Shown: positions 38,701 through 48,655 of the stretch, in pieces
How the letters are laid out: every line of letters starts with the position of its first letter
Position numbering within the stretch: position 1 is the first letter of the stretch
Source of the DNA: Panopea generosa
Taxonomy: Eukaryota; Mollusca; Bivalvia; Adapedonta; Hiatellidae
Length of the DNA: 64,000 bases
NCBI GenBank assembly: GCA_029582155.1
Contig: CM055899.1
Span: 52,906,520-52,970,519, forward strand
Direction of reading: 5' to 3'
Translations under genes and position numbers: made by a program
Notes under the pieces: model-generated
The model's database searches: none
Seen by the model: only the letters and a program-made list of their open reading frames with translations
What the model was told of the DNA's origin: nothing

Positions 38701-40724
38701 AAAGTAGTTATATAACCATAATATCGCAGATAATTTCACGAGCTGTCCTAATCAGATAATTAATGACAAAATTATGGCCCTTGAAACATTAACATTTTCA
38801 CAATTGGACTTTGTGTCCACTCTAGCAATCTTTTCAATGGATGTTCATCAAGGTTACATAGTAACAGTAGTTATATAACCATAATATCTCGGACAAGTTT
38901 ATGATAAAATAAAAAAATAAAAATCTGAGTTATGGTCCTTGATTTGTAAACAATTGTATTTTTTACCTTGTGTGCATTCTAGTACCCAGATTTTTATTAA
39001 TTTTGACTGTTACCAGACTTCCTCAGTAGTTACGTAAACATAATATTGTAAACTCAAATGATGTTTACGGTAACTGTATAAAATTTTGAATACGTCATCC
39101 TAGTGATCTTGTAGTGACTATTGCTTTTGGGGAGGCTTTAAATACAAAATTCATGTATTTTCTGTTACCATGGACACAAGTAACAAAAATTGCAAAATTT
39201 GCTGTTTCTGGTGCACAACTCTAAAACCATAAACCTTAGTATACATGTCAACCTAGTGGTTAAGTATTGCCTTCTGCTGTTGTGGAGTTTTCTTTTTCAT
39301 TATTTTTTCTATTTCCATGGAAACATTGGCCAAAATTAAATTGAATTCTCCATTTAGGAGCAAGCTCCAAAACTGTTCAAAATAACTTTAAATAAAAGTT
39401 TGTACATATGTCAACTTAGTGATCTAATAATGCCTTTTGCTATGAGGGAGTTTTCATTTTCAGTATTTGTTTTGTTGCCATTGAAACTGTTCTGTTACCA
39501 TGGAAACATTTAGCCAAAAAAATATAAAATTTTTCCTTTCTGGTGCACAACTTCAAAACCTAATGGTCTAGTTGTGCATTTTGCTGTGGAGAAGAACATC
39601 TAAATAAAATACCTCTCATGGCGCGAGATATTGATGGCTATGTCTTCTTGTTCTGATATGCAATGCAAGTCAGTTGCTTGGCTCCCGGAAATTCCTTAGG
39701 TATTTGGATATAAGATAGTCCAAGGTTACATCAAAATGGCAATGTAATTCTTTTTTTTCTCTGGTATTTTACACCAGAAATGATGCAGATAGCCGCATTT
39801 TATGCTAAATATTACTACATGTATTATACAACATTTGTAATGCATTACATCAAGAGGATACAAATAACTGGTTATGTTGCTTTAAAAATGTTTATGAAAG
39901 AGATTGATTGTTACTAAAACGATAATTTCTGTATCATTTCAGAAAGTTGTTATAACAGAATTTGATTTGGAAAATTTCAAAATAAAATCATTGGGGTAAG
40001 TTTTCTTTAACTTTACAGGACCAAAGTGTGCATGTCATGTCAATTAACTTATTTTGTAAACACTCAGAAACTTTAGTAATTTTTTTTTATCTGATACTGA
40101 CCAACCTTGGTTAACATGTTTACAGTGATGAATGTGTACACAGAGATTAACTTAGTAGCAGTAATGGTTCCTCCATGGTATAAGGCACGGTCTAATGACC
40201 GTTTATCTCACACTATTGAGGTTGCAAAGATTAACTAAGTAGCAGTAATGGGTCCTCCATGGTATAAGGCACGGTCTAATGACCGTTTATCTCACACTGT
40301 TGAGGTTGCAAGTTCAAGCCCTGTTTGGATCAAAACTTTATGTGAGAAAGTTTGCCAGTTACATTGTACTTGTAGATGGATGGCAGTTCTACTCTGATTT
40401 ATTCAGACATCTTGCTCCACCAATAAAACTGGCATTATATAACTAGCTAATGCATATCTGACATTGTATTTTTCATTTTATAAATAGCCTGAGCCTATCT
40501 GACGTTATCTCATCCATGAATTGTATTAGTACCCTGGGGTTATCCGACGTTGTAGATTTCTTGCATTTTTTAATATGTATTATTTTATTTATACTGGCAG
40601 ATATGGTGAAGCTTTCGAAATAGGGAAACATCCCCAGGGTACAGAAGTGAAGGCAATCACATACTCCAACATGCAGATATACGACGGTGATAAACATGAA
40701 GTCTTTGTCATCATAGATATTTGA
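19683..40724 (+). CDS. ZBTB8OS: Archease (RtcB ligase activator), complete, 8 coding exons
   Basis: Joined exons 19683-19731, 24202-24226, 28785-28795, 29839-29870, 33493-33574, 38371-38453, 39943-39995 and 40601-40724 give 459 nt, 152 residues plus TGA, with every intron GT-AG and all phases matching. The product carries the archease signatures: KYEYLDHTADVQLHAWG at residues 14-30, MFGYM (44-48), SLLFHFLDEWL (72-82), FSADPFFIPR (85-94), HPQGTEVKAITYS (122-134) and the C-terminal VFVIIDI. Known family role: archease promotes guanylation and turnover of the RtcB RNA ligase in tRNA splicing and, in animals, XBP1 mRNA splicing; the Asp of DHTAD and the acidic C-terminus belong to its metal site. 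The human protein is slightly longer at the N-terminus. The start is the first ATG in frame, directly before the conserved core. Only 459 coding bases are spread over 21 kb because introns 2-5 contain large minisatellites. Upstream non-coding exons cannot be excluded. Confidence 0.96.
20118..20765. repeat. Duplicated about 215-bp block in archease intron 1
   Basis: The block beginning TTTGGCAGAGGCCTTGATAT occurs near 20126 and near 20550, about 425 bp apart and over 90% alike. Each copy includes an (AT)n tract whose length differs. Confidence 0.85.
21457..21748 (+). mobile_element. tRNA-derived SINE, family A, full length
   Basis: A box TGGTCTAGTGG at 21464-21474 and B box GGTTCAATCC at 21506-21515. 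The head resembles tRNA-Val (GCCTCACACG in the anticodon region). The body carries CTCAGCATTTAGAG and ATACCATGTGTCTG, and the end is GCGACGCTAAACACCATGCA. It is in archease intron 1, sense orientation. Confidence 0.85.
21880..22105. repeat. Duplicated about 65-bp segment
   Basis: GAAACTTTCTAGGATG through CACTACCAAGTGGAAATGCA and CAGAGTTATG occurs near 21935 and again near 22049. Confidence 0.8.
22201..22498 (-). mobile_element. tRNA-derived SINE, family B, full length
   Basis: The minus-strand head reads GCCCGATTAGCTCAGTCAGT, with B box GTGAGTTCGGATCCCC. The 3' end is a TTGA-type simple tail (22201-22240 on the plus strand). It is in archease intron 1, antisense. Confidence 0.85.
23217..23520 (+). 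mobile_element. tRNA-derived SINE, family A
   Basis: A box TGGTCTAGGGA near 23227 and B box GGTTCGATCC near 23270. It has the same body and GCTAAACACCATACAA end as 21457-21748. It is in archease intron 1. Confidence 0.85.
23645..23790 (+). mobile_element. tRNA-like SINE fragment
   Basis: GGCGGTAGTGTAATGTTGGC resembles a degenerate A-box region, followed by B box GGTTCCATCCCC. Similar in layout to the minus-strand element at 62900-63060 (CCCAGGAA...GGACTC). Confidence 0.5.
24202..24226 (+). CDS. ZBTB8OS: Archease exon 2 (25 nt)
   Basis: A 25-nt exon encoding YLDHTADV and the first two bases of Gln25. The acceptor is TTTATTTCAG and the donor CA|GTGAGT. It carries the signature metal-site motif DHTAD. 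Confidence 0.95.
24362..25305. repeat. 29-bp minisatellite, about 32 units (archease intron 2)
   Basis: Unit words are CTGTTTCCCTGCCTG and AAATATTTCAAATA. Units vary by several substitutions. The array abuts the G-rich array that follows. Confidence 0.9.
25306..28705 (+). repeat. 3.4-kb G/T-rich minisatellite (archease intron 2)
   Basis: Built from short related units such as GGTGTTGGAGGTGGTGTAGG, with many GG and GGGGG runs on the transcribed strand, so the pre-mRNA could form G-quadruplexes. It ends only about 80 bp before the microexon. Long cysteine/tryptophan- or glycine-rich frames inside it are artefacts of unit length. Confidence 0.95.
27005..28127. repeat. 561-bp near-identical tandem duplication inside the G-rich array
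   Basis: About 27005-27566 repeats as about 27567-28127. Irregular markers such as GACGGGGTGTAGGAATGGG recur exactly 561 bp apart (27212 and 27773). Confidence 0.85.
28785..28795 (+). CDS. ZBTB8OS: Archease exon 3, 11-nt microexon
   Basis: Eleven bases (GCTGCATGCAT) after acceptor ATCATTTCAG and before donor GTATCC. They restore CAG-CTG-CAT-GCA-T|GG, giving the conserved QLHAW, and are the only way found to join exon 2 (phase 2) to exon 4 (needs phase 1). Two overlapping TGCATG words span the exon and its donor. The donor is weak. Confidence 0.88.
28860..29740 (+). repeat. About 60-bp minisatellite, about 15 units (archease intron 3)
   Basis: Units contain GTGTACTTACAGTATTGTAC, TGCTGTTATTTACTGTA and AAAACAGGTAAATG. 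Each unit therefore has an acceptor-like TTACAG and, about 45 nt later, a donor-like CAG|GTAAAT. Confidence 0.9.
29839..29870 (+). CDS. ZBTB8OS: Archease exon 4 (32 nt)
   Basis: Encodes the end of Trp29, then GDNLQEAFEQ. The acceptor is CCAATCAG and the donor CAG|GTATGT (phase 0). It matches the family's WGDTLEEAFEQ segment. Confidence 0.94.
30000..30165 (+). mobile_element. SINE fragment, family C (archease intron 4)
   Basis: Words GAAAGTTTCCAGTTACTTGC, GGTTCTACTC, TAAAACTGGATATTCC and GTTGAAAATGGCATTAAACC. It has the same body and end as the copies at 41085, 53640 and 55290. Confidence 0.7.
30425..33455. repeat. 39-bp minisatellite, about 77 units (archease intron 4)
   Basis: Unit words are GTGTCTGACCTGATATAGTG and ACCTTCTGATGTTGGTAAG. 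Because 39 is divisible by 3, the minus strand stays open for up to 419 codons; these frames are not genes. The array ends about 40 bp before exon 5. Confidence 0.95.
33493..33574 (+). CDS. ZBTB8OS: Archease exon 5
   Basis: Encodes VVTSMFGYMTTDYSTVEMLE and EQEIEAE plus one base. The acceptor is TTCTATTTCAG and the donor GAAG|GTACTG. This donor is itself the first unit of the intronic 37-bp array that follows. Confidence 0.94.
33571..36110 (+). repeat. About 37-bp minisatellite starting at the exon 5 donor (archease intron 5)
   Basis: Unit words are GTACTGTATATAAGTACATA and CCTGTGTGTTATTGAAG, about 68 units. The exon 5 donor GAAG|GTACTGTATA is itself the junction found between units. A variant with GATAGTAATG, which destroys the donor, fills most of the distal part. 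Confidence 0.95.
36770..38397 (+). repeat. 63-bp array repeating the exon 6 splice acceptor (archease intron 5)
   Basis: Each unit contains GTTTGATTTCAG|GGGAGG then ATATGGAATCATTGTTGTTT, i.e. the real acceptor and about the first 26 bases of exon 6 with one consistent difference (GAG for GAC). Acceptor copies end at 36807, 36870, 36923 and then every 62-63 bp to 38308; the real one ends at 38370. Units at 36923-37776 are almost identical to one another; those at 37777-38370 are closer to the exon but more varied. Confidence 0.97.
38371..38453 (+). CDS. ZBTB8OS: Archease exon 6
   Basis: Encodes GDDMESLLFHFLDEWLFIF and SADPFFIPR. The acceptor is TTGATTTCAG and the donor AGG|GTAAGT. The acceptor and about the first 26 bases are repeated 25 times upstream in the 63-bp array. 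This copy is the real exon, because only here does the frame continue past SLLF into HFLDEW. Confidence 0.95.
38582..39620 (+). mobile_element. Mollusc interspersed repeat (AGCTCACCTGAGC type) in archease intron 6
   Basis: Starts TTAAGCTCACCTGAGC then AAAGCTCAAGATGACC. The body has diverged internal repeats such as AGTAGTTATATAACCATAAT (twice) and TGGAAACATT. No ORF. Confidence 0.6.
39943..39995 (+). CDS. ZBTB8OS: Archease exon 7
   Basis: Encodes KVVITEFDLENFKIKSL plus two bases of Gly112. The acceptor is TATCATTTCAG and the donor GG|GTAAGT. Confidence 0.94.
40143..40455 (+). mobile_element. SINE family C with tandemly duplicated head (archease intron 7)
   Basis: An 84-bp head with AAGGCACGGTCTAATGACC is present twice in tandem (about 40145-40228 and 40229-40312). 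It is followed by GGTTGCAAGTTCAAGCCC and the CCAATAAAACTGG tail. Confidence 0.7.
40601..40724 (+). CDS. ZBTB8OS: Archease exon 8 with stop
   Basis: Encodes GYGEAFEIGKHPQGTEVKAI through VFVIIDI and TGA at 40722-40724. The acceptor is ATACTGGCAG. It contains the highly conserved HPQGTEVKAITYS block and the acidic C-terminus typical of archeases. Confidence 0.95.
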
Positions 40725-41084
40725 TGTGGTGTACATGTTCAGGACAGATGGGTTTTGTGAAGGATCGAGATCTGTGATCGGTATGGATTGTCCCTGATGT
40801 GCAGATGGCACATACTATTAGCTCGCCTGAACCAAAACTGGAGATAAGCATTTGTGACAACGCCTTGTCCATCAGTGGTCTGTTGCAACTTCATCTTTTA
40901 TCTCATCCTTATTACTCCTTTTTAAATGATAAATGGAATATAATCTTGGTAAATGTTTATTTCGATCCAAAAAATAGAAAGAAAAGTTTTTCTTGTCTTC
41001 ACCACAGTCAATTTATAGTTCAAGCATGTGAAGTAAAAATGAATGTAGTTTTAACAGCTTGCCTCCCACTGCAGAGCCATCGTA

Positions 41085-41230
41085 GAACTCCGCTTGGTTC
41101 AAAAACTTACTGTTTGCAAAGTTACATGCGGAGGGGACAGTGGTTCTTCTCAGATTCATTCTGAGGTCCTCAGCCAATAAAACTGGATATGCCATATAAT
41201 GTTGTCACCCATCATGTGTTGAAAATGATG
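41085..41230 (+). mobile_element. SINE fragment, family C
   Basis: Has the GTTACATGCGGAGG, GGTTCTTCTCAGATTCATTC and CCAATAAAACTGGATATGCC words of family C. It lies in the probable archease 3' untranslated region. Confidence 0.7.
41176..41181 (+). promoter_or_regulatory. Candidate archease poly(A) signal, SINE-derived
   Basis: The first canonical AATAAA after the archease stop, about 450 bp downstream, lies in the conserved CCAATAAAACTGG tail of a SINE copy in sense orientation. It is followed within about 50 bp by TGTTG and TGTGTTG, which could serve as downstream GU-rich elements. Confidence 0.4.
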
Positions 41231-41313
41231 AACAACAAAAAAATAATACAGTAGAACTCCATTAATGGACTTGAAGACGGTTGGGTAGTATAAAAAATTT
41301 TTTTGCATTTTAA

Positions 41314-41527
41314 CCCTTTACTTCATATAGACGCATTTGGACACCTCTAATATTGAAGGCATTAATTCACCACATATCAGCAATGGGTGAATTATGTTTA
41401 TATTAACTGACAGAGTGGAAAACAGTGCAGGAAGTGTTCAGATTGCGAACTCTTCCTGCACTGTTTTCAATGACCTTCTGTGATTGGTGCGGGAAAACAC
41501 ATATATATATATATATGGTGTAAAGGG
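41314..41527. mobile_element. piggyBac-like MITE with TTAA target duplication
   Basis: TTAA-CCCTTTAC at the left and GTAAAGGG-TTAA at the right enclose 214 bp, the signature of piggyBac-type insertions. Inside is a 22-bp hairpin (41418-41439 with 41447-41468; one mismatch) and an (AT)n tract. Confidence 0.75.
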
Positions 41528-41532
41528 TTAAA

Positions 41533-41632
41533 TACAGTCAAACCTGTCTTAAGCAGGCAGTCAAGGAAGGGGGGAACATTTGCCTTATAAGACTGGTTGT
41601 TGTTTGTGGAAAGACAGGTTTGATTTATAATT
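41533..41632 (+). mobile_element. Truncated Tc1/mariner-like MITE
   Basis: Begins TACAGTCAAACCTGTC and TTAAGCAG, and ends in AAGACAGGTTTGATT. About half the length of the intact copy at 15148. Confidence 0.6.
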
Positions 41633-41639
41633 TCACTTT

Positions 41640-43890
41640 AACAAATAAACTGTCAAGGCTGTGCTGAACTCTGGTATTGACATCATTTCTAGCTTGAGTA
41701 TTCTTGTCATAGGGGTTCTAACCATTGGCAGTAGAATAATAGAAACTCAATAGGAATTTTGCTCAGACCAGGTAAGAGCCATCTGTAGTGTTCCAGTCAA
41801 CCATGTCCAAACCAATAAAGTTCTAATATATTATAAAAATTCTAATAATTTTGTCCGGGAGAGATTTTGTCCATATATCAATAGCTTGATTAAGCACACC
41901 AGACAGTTTAGTTGTTAACGTTAAATATTATCTTCAGTGCAAATTAATTGTTTGTTTTCTTGCAGAACTTTATACAATATCAAGGTCAAGGTGGACATTA
42001 AAGTAGCCATCATGGTCCTTTTATTTACAACAGATGTCGTGTGAATTGGGATGCTGTGCAGCACATGTTTTATAGGATTTCATTCAATGATGATTTTCGG
42101 TTAAACTATATCAACATTATTTTCCAATGTTTAAACATAGAACAAAAGTTATAATTGGTCTGTCACCTGGATTTATTGGTATTTTGTCAACACTAGTTTG
42201 TCAATTTCATATTTTAATCTACAAACTGCTGAACAAATTCATTGGGGTATTTTTTTTTTAGAAAATTTCATTTTAATATTGCTTACACGTAATAGCCTTT
42301 CATTGCGATAAAGATGGCAATTTGTTCTTGAAATCGTCTTGTCAAGTGAAATAATGTTAATCTTTGGTTTCTATAGACAAGTGATACAACCTTTAATTGT
42401 TTTTTTCTTTTTATACTTGAAAATTTTTGGTTTAATTTTTAAAGCATGCTTCATATTATTGTCCAATTTCAGTTGTCCAAAAGCTATTATTTCAAGAAGA
42501 GCTTCGAAAAATTGAATAATCTGTCCTCTGATAGCTCTTGTTTACTTTTTACTGAGAATATTTAGGAATACTTTAATAATAAGACAATAATTTAACCTTC
42601 CAGTCTTGTATGTGTCATCATTTTAGTTCAATGAATTGAAACTCAAGATGTGAAGGTTTACATACAAAAGTAGTTGGATTCATTTTATTTTCTATAGTAA
42701 TAGTTTCCAACAATTGTATGTATTGTCCTTCAATCATTGAAAACTTGAGTTATTGTTATAAGTATTTATAAATGCGTCGGTTGATATACTGTACATATTA
42801 TTTTTACTGTAACTCTTTACTATTTTGGTGGGGAGTGTGTGGTTACCAGTCAGTCCTATTTATTGATTTTACAAAGAACATTTCTATTTGGCATATAGAG
42901 TGTTCTATAATCAAGATATGGATTTTTTTTTCAAAATTCTACTTTCATTATCTGACAATACACTAAATGCTTTTATTTTTAAATTTGCATTGCCATACTT
43001 TTAATGGCAATAAAAGACAAGTCTCTGCACCTGATTGTGTTGCCCTCGTTAGTTGAACCAAAGTTTACTTTTAATCACAAATTTGAAGTATTTTGAAAAT
43101 ATGATATAGAATTTGCAATACTGGTAATAACATTTTCTAATTGCCCTCTTAATTGGAAGTAAGTTATAATTCAATTATGCAAGTGATTGTCTTAGTATTA
43201 AAAAGAAGGCACTTTCTAAAAAGGGAATAATTCACTGTGATCAATACATCATCATCACAATCTTGTTCTGAATTGATCATAAATTAATTTTGCATGTGCA
43301 AATAGGGATGCAGATGTCTAAGGGAACTAACTCAGCAACTAAACTGGAAATTGTTAAGAGTAACTCTTTTTACCTCACTCAAGTAAATGAACTAGAAACT
43401 TCAAAATGAAAGTGCCATGGTTGTTGGAATTAACTCACACATGATACATCTAGGGTGGTTACATTGGTTGTTAAATCTTTTAATCCAGTCCAAAATGTCA
43501 GTTTTCATGCATGTCCAATTTTTACTGGCTTCTTTATAAATATTCATACATTGATACTAGTCGTAAATAAACAAGATTTAGATGGAATACACACTATCCT
43601 ACATGTATTTCTTTCCCAAATTACATGTACAAATTAATATCAACAGTATTGATTTTATTTACTTGTATGTATATGTCGACTTGCAAGTCATCTTTTTGTA
43701 CATTCTAAGCAATATTTTGAAGTATTTATTCATAAAAAAATTTTAGAATTGATTTTTTTTATTTAAGATGGAATATAAACTATACATTTTCTATCATGTT
43801 GCTTATTTTTTATCCAAATCTTAATCTTGTACAAAGAAATTTACAAATATATTTGCTTCATCTTGGATCAGGCGGGTATTTGTACCAGTA
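41640..43890. other. Intergenic, nothing recognised
   Basis: AT-rich sequence between the converging genes. No exon or repeat boundary was supported. Confidence 0.45.
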
Positions 43891-43904
43891 TTTTGAACTG
43901 GAGG

Positions 43905-44115
43905 TTCTGTTTTGTTTGAATATTTACATTATTTTTTATGTCGTCCATTGCTAAAAGATGACCCAACCACACATTCCTGGGATCCTGGAAAGTTAACCAG
44001 TGCTCAAGTACACCCATATCCGCAAGTAACTTTCCCACTCTAGTTGGCGGTGAGAGACAAATGACAATAAGACACAATGTTGTATATTAATCATCGAGGA
44101 GACTGTGGCCGGGCT
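43905..44115 (-). mobile_element. SINE fragment, family B
   Basis: Minus-strand copy of the family B body (complement of CCGCAAGTAACTTTCCCACT and GGTGAGAGAC). The tRNA-like head is cut off at GTGGCCGGGC. Confidence 0.7.
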
Positions 44116-44194
44116 AAGAGGAACTGGAGATATCCAACAGCTATCACTGGGAAATGAAACTTATTTGCTTCTATTGTTTAACTTGCCTTACTAG

Positions 44195-44405
44195 AAGCTT
44201 CCTTGCTTGGCACTCAGCATTTAGAGAATAGTTCTTGGTCTGGTCAGCCAGGTGTCAATATTATAACGGGACTTGTAGGGGCATCATACCATCATGTGTC
44301 TGTGGTATGAAACTCCAGTGTGGAAGCACTCGGAATACTGTCTTGAGTAGACACCGTCACAGTATGAATGAAAAATTGTTGAAAGCTATGTTAAGTGTCA
44401 TACAA
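44195..44405 (+). mobile_element. 5'-truncated SINE, family A
   Basis: Body and tail of family A (GCACTCAGCATTTAGAGAAT, GAGTAGACACCGTCAC, AAAAATTGTTGAAAGC) without the tRNA-like head. It lies just after the family B fragment. Confidence 0.75.
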
Positions 44406-44609
44406 TATTGATCAACTTGCCAATTTTGCTATATCTAATGTAATTATGTGCATCAGAGCACATCATAGAAGACAGTCAAGTAAGAGAGTGAATTTGACCC
44501 TGAACTTTAGATTTACAGGCAGAGTTGTTGTACTTGGCACATTGTCTCTATACAGTGAATATGCAAATTTGAGTTCTGCACCATACACAAAAACACAATG
44601 TTCAATATA

Positions 44610-46205
44610 ACAAGAGGGCCTGAGGACGCTCTACTAACTCATAGTGGCCATAACACTTTTTGAAATTCTACTATGCAACAGAAACATCAGGGCGGGGTCA
44701 CTTTTAACTCTAGGGACACCATTTGAACAAATCTAACAAAACTATAGTTGGTCATCATTACTACATAAACATTTTGAAAATCTGTTGGACCGTTCTTGAG
44801 GAGAAGATTTTTTAAGTTTTGGACTATTTTTAGTAACAATGGCCATCTTGAATTTTAGATAGAAAAAAATAAATCTTTTGTATAGTCTCCTATGCAATAG
44901 AAACATCCATGTGAAGTTTCATTTTAATTGGCCTAGTGGTTTCAGAATAAATGAAAAAAAGAGAGAATTTTCTGTTTTCCCACAGTATCCCTATGTAAAA
45001 TTCTAAGTCCCCTCACAGAGCCCCTATATATTTTAGCCCCTAAATTCTTATCTGCAATCAAACCCCTACGCACAGGGATAATTTATGCAAAATATGAACA
45101 AATCTGACATACCGGTTCTTAAGAAAACAAATTTAGTAATTCCTAATTTTTACCCTTTTGGGGCCCCTCCTGACCCTTAAGACAGTGGAACCCAGTCATT
45201 TTTACAAATCTGAACCTCCTTCACCAAACAATGCTTCTGTGAAGATATAGGCAAAATCATTTCCATTTAAAAAAAAAAAAAATGTCACTGTTAAGTGTCA
45301 CATGACCCCCAAATGGTCTGTGAAAAATAAAAATACATGATATGTTGATCATTTGTAGCAAGTATCAACAAAATCCATCAATGCATGACAAAGTTACAGG
45401 CCGGAAACGAAATATCACACAAACTCAAAGTGTTGTCAAACAAACTCAAATTGTGACCTTGACCTTTGAGGTACGGGTGTGGGTCTTACTTGCGACATGT
45501 CGTCATGTTATGTTGATCATTTGTAGCAAGTATCAACAAAATCCATCTATGCATGACAAAGTTACAGGTCGGAAACAAAATCTCACACAAACTCAAAGTG
45601 TTGTCAAACAAACTCAAATTGTGACTTTGACCTTTCAGGTACGGGTTTGAGTCTTACTCACGACACGTCGTTATACTATGTTGATCATTTGTTGCAAGTA
45701 TCAACAAAATCCATCTATGCATGACAAAGTTATAGGCCGGAAACGAAATACCAGACGGAAGGACGGACGGGCGCTGCGATTACTATATGCCACCCATAAA
45801 AAATTCTGGGGGGGCATAAAAAAAAATATTATAATGACGTGTCCCCTAATAGAACCCTCGGGGCAGGGTCATATTTAAATCTAGGGACACCTTTTGAACA
45901 AATCTAAGAAAACTATAGTTGGTCATCATTACTTCATAAACATTTTGAAAATCTTTTGGGCTGTTCATGAGAAGAAGATTTTTTAAGTTTTGGACTATTT
46001 TTAGTAATGGTGGCCATCTTGAATTTCAGATAAAAAAAAAAAATCTCCTGTATAGTCTCCTATGCAATAAAAACACCCATGTGAAGTTTCAGTTTAATTG
46101 GCCATGTGGTTTCAGAGAAAGTGCTGCTAACAAACGACAGACGATGAATGACAGACAACGCGCCTTCGCATAAGCACTTCTAGCATTTGGCCAGTAGAGC
46201 TAAAA
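44610..46205 (+). mobile_element. Mollusc interspersed repeat with internal duplications
   Basis: Two direct copies of a 260-bp block (about 44690-44950 and 45855-46120, with AACTATAGTTGGTCATCATT) flank a 168-bp tandem repeat (about 45340-45750, with TTGATCATTTGTAGCAAGTA). It ends with ACGACAGACGATG, AAGCACTTCTAGC and AGAGCTAAAA. Confidence 0.65.
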
Positions 46206-46349
46206 ATGACTTTTTCAATACTCTACAGTGACCTTGAACTTAGAGCTACAGACGGGATTACTCCGATATTCAAATTGTCTTGATATTTAGGAGTAGAACA
46301 GTAAATAATTCTATACATTATAATTAAGTGCTCAGGTGTGAATGAATGA

Positions 46350-46800
46350 ATGAATAGGGTTTTACGGCGTACCAACACATTATAGGTTATTCAATGCCAA
46401 CAGGAAGGAAGATTCCAGGTTCACTCTACATGTACAAAAAGCAGCAAATTAACATACAGATTAAAAAAAATAATACATCAACAAATGAATATGCAGAATG
46501 AACCTTGAACCTTGATACCAGCAGAACTGCAGAGTTTCAGCAAATTCTATCGTATTACTCAAATTGTCGCTTCCTACGACATGCACAAGCCACAATGATC
46601 CTATTCTTGCCATCACTTATATGGCTCCCTGAAACCACACGGGTTGATAATTTAACCACAGTAGTGAACAGGACAATAAATGATAAAATGAACATGACAC
46701 ACATTCGGAAGATTCCTACCCCTCTGCAGAGATCGGCAGTGATTCTATTCTTAGCCAGAACCACACGGGTGACCTTGACATTAGATGTACAGACCTGCTT
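46350..46800 (+). mobile_element. Interspersed repeat, family D
   Basis: Starts TAGGGTTTTACGGCGTACCA. It contains GATTCCTACCCCTCTGCAGA and CTTAGCCAGAACCACACGGG. A second copy at 55820-56170 leads directly into the 51-bp array. Confidence 0.6.
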
Positions 46801-47034
46801 GATGTGGTGAACATTAACTAGTTATAGTAAAGTCCGTCCATGCATATAAAACCTACTTGATATGACATGCTTTATATAAAAGGACCGTTTTAGAACTTTA
46901 GTGCTGTTGGGACCTTGACCTTTGACATACAGGCCTGGTTTTGTGTTGTGCACATTGTCTTGGTGTGTGAACAATTTTACCTAGTAATATTATCAGCAGT
47001 TGTATAAAAACTCTACTATATTATGCACAGGTGA

Positions 47035-48655
47035 AAACACTACTATATTAATATACAGTAGAAAACACTACTATATAAATATACAGGTAAAAATACTACT
47101 ATATTAATACACAGGTGAAAATACTACTATATAAATATACAGGTGAAAACACTACTATATTAATATACAGGTGAAAATACTACTATACTAAGACAGGTGA
47201 AAACACTACTATATTAATATATAGTAGAAAAGACTACTATATAAATATACAGTAGAAAATACTACTATATTAATATACAGGTGAAAACACTATTATATTA
47301 ATACACAGTAGAAAACACTACTATATTAATACACAGGTGAAAATATACAATAGAAAACACTACTATATAAATACACAGTACAAATACTACTATATTTAAA
47401 CAGTAGAAAACACTACTATATAAATACACAGTAGAAAATGCTACTTTATAAATACACAGTAGAAAACACAACTATATTCATACACAGTAGAAAATAGTAC
47501 TATATAAATACACAGTAGAAAACACAACTATATTAATACATAGCAGAAAATACTACTATATTAATACACAGTAGAAAACACTACTATATAAATACACAGT
47601 AGAAAATACAACTATATTAATACACAGTAGAAAATACTACTATATAAATACACAGTAGAAAACACTACTATATTAATACACAGTAGAAAATACTACTATA
47701 TAAATACACAGTAGAAAACACTACTATATAAATACACAGTAGAAAATACTACTATATAAATACACAGTAGAAAATACTACTATATTAATACACAGTAGAA
47801 TATACTACTATATTAATACACAGGTGAAAACACTACTATATAAATACACAGTAGAAAACACTACTATATTAATACACAATAGAAAATACTACTATATAAA
47901 TACACAGGTGAAAACACTACTGTATAAATACACAGTAAAAAATACTACTATATTAATACACAGTAGAATATACTACTATATTAATACACAGGTGAAAACA
48001 CTACTATATAAATACACAGTAGAAAACACTACTATATTAATACACAGTAGAAAATACTACTATATAAATACACAGGTGAAAACACTACTATATAAATACA
48101 CAGTAAAAAACACTACTTTATTAATACACAGTAGAAAATACTACTATATAAATACACAGTAGAATCACTACTATATAAATACACAGTAGAAAATACTACT
48201 ATATTAATATACAGGTGAAAACACTATTATATTTTTACACAGTAGAAAACAATATTATATTAATACACAGGTGAAAATATACAGTAGACAACACTACTAT
48301 ATAAATACACAGTTGAAAACACTACTATATAAATACACAGTACAAATACTACTATATAAATACACAGTACAAATACTACTATATTTATACACAGTAGAAA
48401 ACACTACTATATAAATACAAAGTAGAAAATGCTACTATATAAATACACAGTAGAAAACACTACTATATAAATACACAGTAGAAAACACTACTACATTAAT
48501 ACACAGTAGAAAACACTACTATATAAATACACAGTAGAAAACACTACTATATTAATACACAGGTGAAAACACTACTATATAAATACACAGTAGAAAACAC
48601 TTCTACATTAATACACAGTAGAAATCACAACTATGTAAATACACAGGTGAATGTA
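47035..48655. repeat. 28-bp minisatellite, about 58 units
   Basis: Unit words are ACTACTATATAAATACACAG and TAGAAAAC, with alternation between ATAAATA and ATTAATA. It is intergenic, between the converging genes. Confidence 0.95.
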
